DNA from: Caulobacteraceae bacterium
GTDB lineage: Bacteria > Pseudomonadota > Alphaproteobacteria > Caulobacterales > Caulobacteraceae
DNA: 7,472 bases
Assembly (NCBI GenBank): GCA_025351125.1
Contig: JANXWN010000474.1
Location: forward strand, 1 to 7,472
Direction of reading: 5' to 3'
This document shows positions 1-5,865 of the stretch, one piece after another. The position numbers and the translations under genes were made by a program. Each line of letters opens with the position of its first letter. Position 1 is the stretch's first letter. Below the pieces are notes generated by a model. That model had not been told where the DNA came from and did not search any database. It worked only from the letters and a program-made list of their open reading frames with translations.

Positions 1-828
1 ATCAACACCGGTTTTCTGGATCGAACGGGCGACGAAATCCACACCGCCATGGAGGCCGGACCGATGGCCCGCAAGGACGCCATCAAGGCCGAGCCTTGGC
101 TCGCCGCCTATGAGACGCGCAATGTCGAGATCGGTCTAGCCGCCGGCTTTCCGGGCCACGCCCAGATCGGAAAGGGCATGTGGGCCGCGCCGGATCTGAT
201 GCAGGCCATGCTGACCACGAAGATCGGCCAGTTGAGGGCGGGGGCCGGCACAGCCTGGGTGCCGTCACCCACGGCCGCGGTCCTGCACGCCTTGCATTAT
301 CACGCCATCGATGTCGCCGCCGTTCAGGCCGAGACGAGCGCCGCGGCGCGCGCAACCGGACTGCAAGATTTGCTCACGCCGCCGCTGGCGCTGTCCAATT
401 GGAACGCGGCCGATATCCAACAGGAACTGGATAACAACGCGCAGGGTATCCTCGGATATGTCGTGCGTTGGATCGATCAAGGAGTGGGTTGCTCCAAAGT
501 CCCCGATATTCATGACGTTGGCTTAATGGAAGATCGCGCGACCTTGCGTATTTCCAGCCAGCACATCGCCAACTGGCTACATCATCGGGTGTGCGCCGAG
601 CCTCAGGTCGCCGAAACCCTAACGCGCATGGCGCGTGTGGTGGACGCGCAAAACGCGCACGACCACGCCTATAAACCCATGAGCCTCGATCCGGCCAACA
701 GCATCGCTTTTCAGGCCGCGATCGATTTGGTGTTCGCGGGCAGGGGACAGCCCAACGGCTACACCGAGCACATTTTGCATCGTCGCAGACGCGAGCGCAA
801 AGCGCAGATCGCGGCCGCGACGGCCTAG
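1..828 (+). CDS. glcB: malate synthase G, C-terminal part (5' truncated by window)
   Basis: Malate synthase G condenses glyoxylate with acetyl-CoA to give malate and CoA in the cytoplasm, the second step of the glyoxylate shunt and of glycolate use. The reading frame is open from base 1, so the gene begins outside the window; the 276 codons seen are the last third or so of a family of about 720 residues. Diagnostic family blocks are visible: [17 protein letters not shown] (bases about 256-306), [21 protein letters not shown] (about 454-516) with the conserved cysteine, and [14 protein letters not shown] (about 523-564). The Asp of MEDR (bases 532-534) corresponds to the catalytic base Asp631 of the E. 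coli enzyme. The C-terminal helical cap ends in a basic tail. It converges with the DUF1003 gene across 87 bases in which I see no good terminator. No stress-type promoter can be assessed because the 5' end is missing. Confidence 0.96.
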   Translation: MNTGFLDRTGDEIHTAMEAGPMARKDAIKAEPWLAAYETRNVEIGLAAGFPGHAQIGKGMWAAPDLMQAMLTTKIGQLRAGAGTAWVPSPTAAVLHALHYHAIDVAAVQAETSAAARATGLQDLLTPPLALSNWNAADIQQELDNNAQGILGYVVRWIDQGVGCSKVPDIHDVGLMEDRATLRISSQHIANWLHHRVCAEPQVAETLTRMARVVDAQNAHDHAYKPMSLDPANSIAFQAAIDLVFAGRGQPNGYTEHILHRRRRERKAQIAAATA

Positions 829-915
829 TCGAGCGTCATCGGCGCCACGTCGCCCCCTACCGCTGGGTTGACGCCGAGTCGCTTCGCCCGAAGGGAGAAA
901 AGAAAAGGGCGGGGA

Positions 916-1449
916 TCAGACTGTGGTGCGCTGGTCGATGGCCGCTAGAACTTGGTCTGTGTCGGATGGTTTTGCCATCGCCTCGGACTCGGCGTCAAAA
1001 CGATCGGCGATTTGCGGGTGATCGCGCCGCATCTCCTCCAACAACGAAATAATTTTGGCGCTCTTTTTGTCGCTCAAGAGAGTCAGTTCCAGGGTAAATT
1101 GCGCGCGCCTTTCGGCCAATTCGTCCTCTCGTCGTTGAGTGATAAGGATCAGAATGGAGATCATCAACGCGAAAACACCGCTAAACAATCCAAGCCACCC
1201 CAGCGAAGACAGCGTGGGCGCGTGGGGGTCTAGCCAGTTCAACCCGACCCAAGCCGCGACCCCGGCCGCGATCACGATTATCGAACTGGGCCGTCCGATC
1301 ACGCCAGTGAGGCGATCAAGCGCCCGTTGAAGGGCAGTAGTGCGACGATGATGCCCGCGGTGAAACTCTAATAAGGTTTGGACGGTGTCTTCGACGTGTT
1401 GCGCAAGATCGGCGTCGTGCGGCAATTTTGCAGCGCGCGTATCCGTCAT
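916..1449 (-). CDS. DUF1003 family two-helix inner-membrane protein
   Basis: A 177-residue protein with the layout of the DUF1003 family. It has a soluble N-terminal helix (residues 15-50), two membrane segments (about 54-72 and 83-104) joined by a short loop containing LNWLDP, then a charged cytosolic helix. The stretch ITQRREDELAERRAQF followed by LELTLLSDKKSAKIISLLEEM (about 103-140) matches the family pattern of a polar Q-R motif after helix two and an amphipathic tail. The biochemical function of DUF1003 proteins is not known to me; a membrane or stress role is only inferred from neighbours. The start is supported by AGGA eight bases upstream of the ATG. It lies downstream of the csbD-like gene on the same strand, but a strong terminator separates them, so it probably has its own promoter in 1450-1502. 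I see no GGAAC-type element there. Confidence 0.8.
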   Translation of the reverse strand: MTDTRAAKLPHDADLAQHVEDTVQTLLEFHRGHHRRTTALQRALDRLTGVIGRPSSIIVIAAGVAAWVGLNWLDPHAPTLSSLGWLGLFSGVFALMISILILITQRREDELAERRAQFTLELTLLSDKKSAKIISLLEEMRRDHPQIADRFDAESEAMAKPSDTDQVLAAIDQRTTV

Positions 1450-1502
1450 CCAAGATTTCCTTCGAGTCCGATCAAAGCCGCCGAGAAATGTTCGATATGA
1501 GC

Positions 1503-1535
1503 AAAAAAAAGAGGCGGCCGTTAAGCCGCCCCTCT
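1503..1535 (-). terminator. Rho-independent terminator of the csbD-like gene
   Basis: On the minus strand, just past the csbD stop, a stem of about 11 pairs forms (GGCGGC/GCCGCC core extended outward by AGAGG/TCTTT with G-U pairs). The loop is TTAACG, and a run of eight T follows directly. The T-run exists only on the minus strand, so the terminator works in that direction. Confidence 0.85.
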
Positions 1536-1556
1536 CGCCGTCAATACCAGCCGGCT

Positions 1557-1739
1557 CTAGCGCTTAATAGCAGCGCCGACTTTATCCTGTGCCTTACCGA
1601 CTGCGTTTTGCGCGGAGCCGGCGGCCTTTTGAGCGGCGCCCTTCGCTTGCATTTTGGGATCGTTCATCGCCTTGCCGGCGGCTTCCTTCACCGATCCCGC
1701 TGCTTTTTTGACGGCGCCGTCGATACGATTTTCGCTCAT
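1557..1739 (-). CDS. CsbD-like small stress protein
   Basis: A 60-residue hydrophilic, alanine- and lysine-rich protein of the CsbD family (named for a sigma-B-dependent stress protein of Bacillus subtilis). It starts MSENRIDGAVKKAAGSVKEA and carries two related segments, GAVKKAAGSVKEAAGKA (residues 8-24) and GAAQKAAGSAQNAVGKA (34-50), then a DKVG motif, as usual in this family. No enzymatic residues are expected; the family's molecular role is not established, though its members are repeatedly stress-induced. GAGG lies six bases upstream of the ATG. A perfect EcfG-type promoter ends 35 bases upstream and a strong terminator follows the stop, so this is probably a monocistronic GSR target. 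Some read-through from the stress-protein gene upstream (stop 112 bases before) is possible because no terminator is visible between them. Confidence 0.88.
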   Translation of the reverse strand: MSENRIDGAVKKAAGSVKEAAGKAMNDPKMQAKGAAQKAAGSAQNAVGKAQDKVGAAIKR

Positions 1740-1774
1740 GATAAACCTCGCTGAGATGTGGATCGAGACCCCAG

Positions 1775-1799
1775 AACGCCGAGCCCAGCCAGATGTTCC
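1775..1799 (-). promoter_or_regulatory. EcfG-type GSR promoter of the csbD-like gene
   Basis: The minus strand reads GGAAC, 16 bases, CGTT: an exact match to the alphaproteobacterial EcfG/RpoE2/SigT consensus. It would start transcription around base 1767, giving a leader of about 28 bases before the csbD ATG at 1739. Confidence 0.82.
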
Positions 1800-1851
1800 C
1801 GATTTTTCTGCTTCGACGCGCCTGCATATCAGCCCGGGCCCTCAAAACTCG

Positions 1852-2382
1852 CTAGCCCGCCCATCCGGACGCCTGGTATTCCGCTCCGCAGCGGGCGACG
1901 TCCCAGCCGCCGTAGCGCTGCATCGTTTCTTCAAGCAGATCGGGCTTATCACCGTCCGAGCGGGTGACACCGACTAGGGTGGCGCCGCGTCGAATCGCTT
2001 CGCCAAGTATCTTCGCCTCAACCGCATAAATTCCGGTGTCAGCCAAAATTGCCTCTAATCGCCGGGGCGAGCCAGATTTAACGCCTTTTTCCGCGCCGTG
2101 GGTCGGCTTTCCTATCATCCATCCAAGACCGATAACATCGCCCAGATCGGCAAGCCTGCAGTCCGCAAGACCGTCCAAGATCTTCATCGACACTGCCAAC
2201 CGATCTCCCCGCAGCTGCGTGGTCAGATACATCCGCAGGGGACTCAACCGGTTCGCGATGACGCCGATCGACGCTGGCGCGTATCCCAACGCCGCGATCT
2301 CATCAATCGCGGCCCCCACCCTTGTCGCGTCGACGAAGATTCGGACGATGGGATGATCCACGTGTCCCTGATCCGACGTCAT
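1852..2382 (-). CDS. general stress protein 17M-like domain protein
   Basis: From the chosen ATG, a 176-residue soluble protein. The N-terminal block PIVRIFVDATRVGAAIDEIA followed by ALGYAPASIGVIANR (residues 11-45) has the beta-alpha-beta layout of the general stress protein 17M/YflT-like domain (a mobile element-free stress family whose activity is unknown). The C-terminal part LGEAIRRGATLVGVTRSD...MQRYGGWDVARCGAEYQASGW (about 126-174) matches the second half seen in proteobacterial relatives, with RRGATLV and a final SGW. The central glycine-rich segment usual in the family is here shorter and hydrophobic (DVIGLGWMIG, about 82-91). The frame stays open to base 2490, but that start would overlap the upstream gene by 65 bases. 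An ATG at 2415 (10 bases after the DUF883 stop) is a real alternative; the added codons include rare AGA and CGA, so I prefer 2382. Neither start has a well-spaced ribosome site, which suggests translation coupled to the DUF883 gene. Confidence 0.75.
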   Translation of the reverse strand: MTSDQGHVDHPIVRIFVDATRVGAAIDEIAALGYAPASIGVIANRLSPLRMYLTTQLRGDRLAVSMKILDGLADCRLADLGDVIGLGWMIGKPTHGAEKGVKSGSPRRLEAILADTGIYAVEAKILGEAIRRGATLVGVTRSDGDKPDLLEETMQRYGGWDVARCGAEYQASGWAG

Positions 2383-2389
2383 CAATCGT

Positions 2390-2409
2390 GAGGGAGGCTT
2401 CGCTCTCTC
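2390..2409 (-). other. small hairpin in the DUF883/stress-protein junction
   Basis: On the minus strand GAGAGAG and CTCCCTC can pair (7 pairs, one G-U) around the loop CGAAGC. It has no T-run and so is not a terminator. It lies between the two candidate starts of the 17M-like gene and sequesters the only purine-rich stretch there, so it could affect which start is used. This is weak evidence. Confidence 0.3.
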
Positions 2410-2425
2410 CCCCATCTCCGGGGCG

Positions 2426-2767
2426 TTAAGGCTTGCGTTGCGCATCGGGCGCCGGTTTTGATCCACGAGCCACCAAGCCGATGACAACACCGGCCAGCGC
2501 GGCCACGCCTAAAGTTAGATAGGGCCGGTCGCGCAAAAACGGGCCGATCTCGTCAACCATTTTTTGCGTTTTGTAGGAGGCGCCCTGCAAATTGTCTTTA
2601 GCGTCGTCACCCAGTTTGGCGGCGGTCGCCGACGCGCGCGAACCTAGAGTATTTACGGCCGACTCGGCTTTGTCGATCACACGGTCTAACGCGCTGTGAA
2701 GTGACCGGGTGGCCGATTTGGCGTTATCTTCCAACGACGAGGCTGCATTGTCGTCCTGATAGGTCAT
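2426..2767 (-). CDS. DUF883/ElaB-YqjD-like membrane-anchored protein
   Basis: A 113-residue protein with a long charged amphipathic helix (residues about 10-75, rich in A, K, D and S) and one C-terminal membrane segment (LTLGVAALAGVVIGLVA, about 84-100) introduced by the FLRDRPY motif (77-83). It ends in a short basic tail. This is the ElaB/YqjD/DUF883 plan, a family of tail-anchored inner-membrane proteins. In E. coli, members bind ribosomes and are under the stationary-phase regulator RpoS. AGGA lies seven bases upstream of the ATG. It is the first gene of a two-gene unit with the 17M-like stress protein. An EcfG-like element with one mismatch lies about 95 bases upstream. Ribosome binding is known for the family and is not shown by this sequence. 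Confidence 0.8.
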   Translation of the reverse strand: MTYQDDNAASSLEDNAKSATRSLHSALDRVIDKAESAVNTLGSRASATAAKLGDDAKDNLQGASYKTQKMVDEIGPFLRDRPYLTLGVAALAGVVIGLVARGSKPAPDAQRKP

Positions 2768-2859
2768 GAAGAGGTCCTGGTTAAAAGGTCAAAATCAACA
2801 ACGCCGAAATGGCGGTTTGGCGCGACACGACGCATCGCAGGCCTTCCGGGCCACAGCTT

Positions 2860-2884
2860 AACGCGCGATCGGCGCAATGGCTCC
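2860..2884 (-). promoter_or_regulatory. EcfG-like promoter of the DUF883/17M operon (one mismatch)
   Basis: The minus strand reads GGAGC, 16 bases, CGTT. This differs from the consensus GGAAC-N16-CGTT at one base of the -35. Predicted start near 2852, giving a leader of roughly 85 bases. On its own this is weak; its identical 25-base geometry with the exact sites in this window strengthens it. Confidence 0.5.
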
Positions 2885-3020
2885 CAAGCAAAAGCGCCGC
2901 CGCGGGCGTTATTAGAAATCACTGTGGCGACGATCAGGGATCGAAATTCGCGCGAGCGCGTTGAAAGCGCTGACCGGTGGACTCGACAACTCAGGGCCTA
3001 GATTGCGCACAAGGCAAACG

Positions 3021-3045
3021 GGAACCCGCTAGCGTCTTCCCCGAT
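3021..3045 (+). promoter_or_regulatory. EcfG-like promoter of phyR (one mismatch)
   Basis: GGAAC, 16 bases, CGAT. The -35 is exact and the -10 differs from CGTT at one base. Predicted start near 3052, about 75 bases before the chosen phyR ATG. Autoregulation of phyR by the GSR sigma factor is known in several alphaproteobacteria, so the site makes sense, but the -10 mismatch keeps it tentative. Confidence 0.5.
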
Positions 3046-3119
3046 CGCGGCAGATCGCGCGTTGCTTGGCCGGCGCCAAAGATTTGCGCGTCGTGCGGCA
3101 GCCGCACTCAAAAATCGTT

Positions 3120-3123
3120 GGAG
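3120..3123 (+). promoter_or_regulatory. ribosome binding site deciding the phyR start
   Basis: GGAG (within GGAGAG) ends five bases before the ATG at 3129. It selects this start over the longer open frame that reaches back to base 3066. Confidence 0.65.
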
Positions 3124-3128
3124 AGTTC

Positions 3129-3959
3129 ATGAGCCTGATATCGAGCCTCGCCCCGCAACTGCCCTATGTCAGACGTTACAGCCGGGCCTTGACCGGAGAT
3201 CAACGGACGGGTGACCGATATGTCAGAGCGACATTGGAGGCTTTGGTCGCCGGCGAGCAATTTTTGGACGGCCAAATCGATGCGCGCGTGGCGCTCTACA
3301 AAACCTTTCATGTGCTCTGGAACTCCACCGGCGAAAAACTTGCTGAGCAAACGCTTGACGCTCAGGATGCGGAACTTGGCTTGGCCGAGCGGCAAATCCG
3401 CCGGATTTCGCCCAAGTCACGCCAGGCGTTTTTGTTAACTACGGTCGAAGGGTTCACGCCGTCCGAAACGTCGCAGATCCTCGGCGACGACATCGCCTCG
3501 GTCCGGCGCCTCGTGGCGCGGGCACAGGCCGAAATCGATGAGCAACTTTCGACGGACGTCGTGATCATCGAAGATGAACCTATAATTGCCGCCGACATCG
3601 CCGCTACCGTGGAAGACATGGGCCACTGCGTATTGTTTATCGCCGGCACCCGCAGTGAGGCCGCGGCCTACATGAAGGGACCGACGCCCGGTTTGGTGCT
3701 CGCCGACGTCCAATTGGCGGACGGCAGCTCGGGCATTGACGCGGCTAACGACATTCTGCGCGGTCACGTCGTGCCGGTGATTTTTGTGACCGCTTTTCCC
3801 GAACGTTTGTTGACCGGTCATGGCCTGGAGCCGACGTTTCTGGTTACGAAGCCCTTCCAGCCCGAGAATTTAAAGGCGGCAATAGGTCAGGCGTTATTTT
3901 TTCACCCGCACCAAACCCGTCCGGGGAGCCGCTCCTCGCCGGACGCTGTCGCCGGCTGA
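3129..3959 (+). CDS. phyR: PhyR, general stress response regulator (anti-anti-sigma factor)
   Basis: PhyR is a cytoplasmic response regulator whose phosphorylated form binds the anti-sigma factor NepR and frees the ECF sigma factor EcfG. From the chosen ATG it has 276 residues, close to the usual 265 or so. Residues 1-140 form the sigma-like domain: MSLISSLAPQLPYVRRYSRA (sigma2-like) and PKSRQAFLLTTVEGFTPSET (95-114, sigma4-like). Residues about 142-258 form the receiver domain with acidic pocket E148/D149/E150, phosphoacceptor D193 in LADVQLADGSSG, T221 and K241 (TKPFQPE). All functional receiver residues are intact. The start is set by GGAG and by the family's MSL..IAP-type N-terminus; a frame 21 codons longer is open but lacks that match. 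The C-terminal tail (259-276) is extra and low in complexity. No nepR, ecfG or histidine kinase gene adjoins it. An EcfG-like promoter upstream suggests autoregulation. Confidence 0.95.
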   Translation: MSLISSLAPQLPYVRRYSRALTGDQRTGDRYVRATLEALVAGEQFLDGQIDARVALYKTFHVLWNSTGEKLAEQTLDAQDAELGLAERQIRRISPKSRQAFLLTTVEGFTPSETSQILGDDIASVRRLVARAQAEIDEQLSTDVVIIEDEPIIAADIAATVEDMGHCVLFIAGTRSEAAAYMKGPTPGLVLADVQLADGSSGIDAANDILRGHVVPVIFVTAFPERLLTGHGLEPTFLVTKPFQPENLKAAIGQALFFHPHQTRPGSRSSPDAVAG

Positions 3960-3964
3960 GCCTA

Positions 3965-3980
3965 AGCCCGAAGCAGGGCT
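3965..3980 (+). terminator. weak hairpin downstream of phyR
   Basis: AGCCC and GGGCT pair around GAAGCA just after the phyR stop. There are only five pairs and no T-run follows, so this is at best a weak or factor-dependent terminator. Confidence 0.25.
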
Positions 3981-4052
3981 CACGTGTTTCATTACCACCT
4001 ATCGGCGCTCGTCAAAGCGCGATGATCGGTTCGGCGCGAACGAGGGCGGCGC

Positions 4053-4077
4053 GGAACCCTGACGCTTCGACGTCGTT
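4053..4077 (+). promoter_or_regulatory. EcfG-type GSR promoter of the porin gene
   Basis: GGAAC, 16 bases, CGTT: an exact consensus match. Predicted start near 4084, about 30 bases before the porin start. An inverted repeat, GTTCG-GCG-CGAAC (4029-4041), lies 11 bases upstream of the -35. Confidence 0.82.
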
Positions 4078-4102
4078 GTCACGTCGAATCGGCATGTACC
4101 GC

Positions 4103-4107
4103 GGAGG
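4103..4107 (+). promoter_or_regulatory. ribosome binding site favouring the GTG start of the porin
   Basis: GGAGG ends six bases before GTG 4114 but twelve before the ATG at 4120, so the GTG is the better-placed start. The two differ by two codons only. Confidence 0.6.
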
Positions 4108-4113
4108 CGTCCG

Positions 4114-5367
4114 GTGACGATGAACAAGCGACTCTCAGGTGTCGTCGCCGTCTCGATATGTTTGCGTGCGGGGGTGGCGATGGCGCAAGCGATCACTGAC
4201 CCGACGACGTCCCCAGCGGAGAAACCAGCTGCTCACGCGGCTTCGCCGTCGCCGTTTTCCGAAACCGTCGCTTTCACGGTCGACGGGCTCGACAGCGCCG
4301 TCGGGGGACGGCGCCCAGGGGTGGGCTTTGTCGACCTGATCAAACTTTCTGTAAGCTACGACGGCGGGACGGTCGGCCATGATGGCCTCTCCGGGCTTAT
4401 CAGCATCGAGCATGCTAATGGCGCCGGCTTTACGACCGAAAAAGTCGGTGCGTTGCAGGCTGTCAGCGCGAACGAGTCGACTCCGGCGGCCTTGCGGCTC
4501 TACGAGGCTTGGCTTCGACGCGACATTCTACAGGGGCGCGGCGCTGTCAAAGCGGGTCTGATCGACATCAACACCACCTTTGATGTACAAGAAACCGCAG
4601 CCGTGTTTCTCAACGGCTCTCACGGCCTGGGTCCGGACATCGGCGACACCGGGCGCAATGGCGCTTCCGACTATCCGACGCCGGCCCTGGCGGTGACCGC
4701 CGTTTATCGACCGGCCGAGGGCTGGACGGCGCAATTAGGAATTTTTGATGCCGTGTCGGGGGATCCTAATCATCGTGGAAGACTGCTCGCGATCACGCTG
4801 TCGGCGCGCGACGGCGCCCTGCTGATCGGTCAAATCGAAAGGCGGGTCGGTGACCGAGCGCGCGTGGAATTGGGCGCGTGGGCCTACACGGCGGCCTTTC
4901 CGTCACGCGACGCCTTTGACGCTGACGGCACCCCTAAAAAAATCGGGGGCAACACCGGCGTTTACGCTCTAGCGGAAGGCCGCCTTTCACCCTCGTCTCA
5001 TGAGGGAGGCGGCTTGAGCGGCTGGCTGCGCGCGGGCGTCGCCAATGGCCATATCAACCCGGTGAAAAACTATTTAGGGGCGGGCCTCGTCTATACCGGT
5101 CCGTTCAAAGGACGTGATTCCGACGAAATCGGCGTGGCGATCGCTCGGGCGGCGAGCGGACGGCCGTTGCTCGTGGGCCATGGCGGCGAGGAGCTCCAAC
5201 CGCGCGCCGGCGTCGAAACGGATTTTGAACTGACTTACCGTTATGCATTCAAATCGTGGCTGACAATCCAGCCGGACTTGCAATATGTCGTTCATCCCGC
5301 GGTCGACGCGAAGGCCCGCAACGCCTTGGTGGTGGGCGTTCGCCTAGCCTTTACGGCGACAAGGTAA
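4114..5367 (+). CDS. OprB-type carbohydrate-selective porin
   Basis: A 417-residue outer-membrane beta-barrel protein of the OprB family, which passes sugars and other small solutes. It has a signal peptide (residues 1-24 or 1-26; cleavage after AMA or AQA), with an unusual arginine at position 18 inside the hydrophobic core. A short Ala/Pro/Ser-rich spacer follows, then alternating beta-strand sequence to the end. The family block LNGSHGLGPDIGDTGRNGAS (bases about 4609-4668) and the preceding GLIDINTTFDVQETA are typical of OprB, as is AGLVYTGPFKGRDSDEIGVA towards the C-terminus. The final strand, LVVGVRLAFTATR, ends in Arg rather than the usual terminal aromatic residue. The start is GTG with GGAGG six bases upstream. 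An exact EcfG-type promoter sits about 36 bases upstream, so this porin is probably made as part of the general stress response. The transported substrate cannot be inferred. Confidence 0.88.
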   Translation: MTMNKRLSGVVAVSICLRAGVAMAQAITDPTTSPAEKPAAHAASPSPFSETVAFTVDGLDSAVGGRRPGVGFVDLIKLSVSYDGGTVGHDGLSGLISIEHANGAGFTTEKVGALQAVSANESTPAALRLYEAWLRRDILQGRGAVKAGLIDINTTFDVQETAAVFLNGSHGLGPDIGDTGRNGASDYPTPALAVTAVYRPAEGWTAQLGIFDAVSGDPNHRGRLLAITLSARDGALLIGQIERRVGDRARVELGAWAYTAAFPSRDAFDADGTPKKIGGNTGVYALAEGRLSPSSHEGGGLSGWLRAGVANGHINPVKNYLGAGLVYTGPFKGRDSDEIGVAIARAASGRPLLVGHGGEELQPRAGVETDFELTYRYAFKSWLTIQPDLQYVVHPAVDAKARNALVVGVRLAFTATR

Positions 5368-5388
5368 AGCCGCCAAACCTAAGGCTAG
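5344..5388. terminator. inverted repeat at the convergent 3' ends of the porin and lipoprotein genes
   Basis: CTAGCCTT (5344-5351) and AAGGCTAG (5381-5388) are perfect 8-base complements. Inside them CTTTAC (5349-5354) and GTAAAG (5364-5369) could form a competing 6-pair stem. The structure covers both stop codons. No T-run follows on either strand, so it may only slow or shield 3' ends. Confidence 0.35.
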
Positions 5389-5837
5389 TTGACGCGAGGC
5401 GACGGCGCGGCGATGACGGCTTTGGTTTGCGCGTCAATCGGGCAGGGGCCGCCTTTGTCAAAACAGGTCCGGAGCGTTTCGCCCTCGGCCATTCGCCAGT
5501 CGACGCGGGTGCTGTAATGCACGCAATTTTGGTCGGCCGACCGATAGATCACCGGCACATACGCCTGTGCAATGCCAGCGGTCGTGGCGCCGACGGTAAT
5601 ATGTTCGATCCGCACACGGCGCGGCGACAATAGCGTGGCGCGACCGCGACGGCACACGCGTCCTTGAAGGAGCAACCGGTCGCCGACCGGCGTCACGCCT
5701 GGGGCGCTGAGCGAAAAGTACGGCGATCCGGTCGCCTGAGACTGCAGAAGGACGCCGCCCGGCGAAGCGCAGCCGCTTGGGCCCAATAGCATAAACGCCA
5801 TAGCCGCCCACACCGGGGCCTGGCGGACGTCCGTCAT
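5385..5837 (-). CDS. putative small lipoprotein, family unknown
   Basis: I do not recognise a named family. From the ATG at 5837 it gives 150 residues: one Arg, a hydrophobic stretch (APVWAAMAFMLLGPSG), then Cys23 in a lipobox-like LLGPSGCAS, which suggests export and lipid attachment. The mature part has four further cysteines (62, 105, 125, 132), which could form two disulfides in the periplasm. It also has a conserved-looking core from GRVCRRGRATLLSPRRVRIE to AYVPVIYRSADQNC. An alternative ATG at 5876 has AAGG seven bases upstream and overlaps the ku stop by 11 bases; it would add 13 residues ahead of the signal sequence. Either way the gene follows ku closely on the same strand and is probably co-transcribed and perhaps translationally coupled. 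Function is open. The lipobox has Pro at -3, which is not typical. Confidence 0.6.
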   Translation of the reverse strand: MTDVRQAPVWAAMAFMLLGPSGCASPGGVLLQSQATGSPYFSLSAPGVTPVGDRLLLQGRVCRRGRATLLSPRRVRIEHITVGATTAGIAQAYVPVIYRSADQNCVHYSTRVDWRMAEGETLRTCFDKGGPCPIDAQTKAVIAAPSPRVN

Positions 5838-5865
5838 CACACTGATGTTGCTAATGTAGGCCAGA

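Larger units (their letters stand above)
2768..3128. other. divergent intergenic region between the DUF883 operon and phyR
   Basis: These 361 bases hold no recognisable gene on either strand. In particular I see no NepR-like small frame. It contains one EcfG-like promoter in each direction (2860-2884 minus, 3021-3045 plus). Part of its right end (3066-3128) is open in the phyR frame but is better read as leader. A tandem GATCGCG repeat sits at 3043-3059. Confidence 0.6.

Noticed and set aside
829..915. Possible terminator between glcB and the DUF1003 gene
   Set aside because: Only a 5-pair CTTCG/CGAAG stem with a 2-base loop is present, and the T-rich stretch on the minus strand comes before it, not after.
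1832..1839. GCCCGGGC palindrome after the 17M-like gene
   Set aside because: A self-complementary 8-mer with no loop and no following T-run; not a terminator, and expected often in GC-rich DNA.
3036..3040. CTTCC as a minus-strand -35 for the DUF883 operon, paired with AAC at 3017-3019
   Set aside because: It has a mismatch in the -35, one base too short a spacing, and overlaps the better plus-strand element; 2860-2884 fits better.
3066..3128. 21-codon N-terminal extension of phyR
   Set aside because: The frame is open, but the family N-terminus and a good GGAG site both point to ATG 3129; the extension shows no similarity to PhyR proteins I know.
5256..5633. 125-codon plus-strand open frame across the porin end and the lipoprotein gene
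   Set aside because: It overlaps two better-supported genes in other frames, and its composition is the arginine/glycine-rich type typical of shadow frames.
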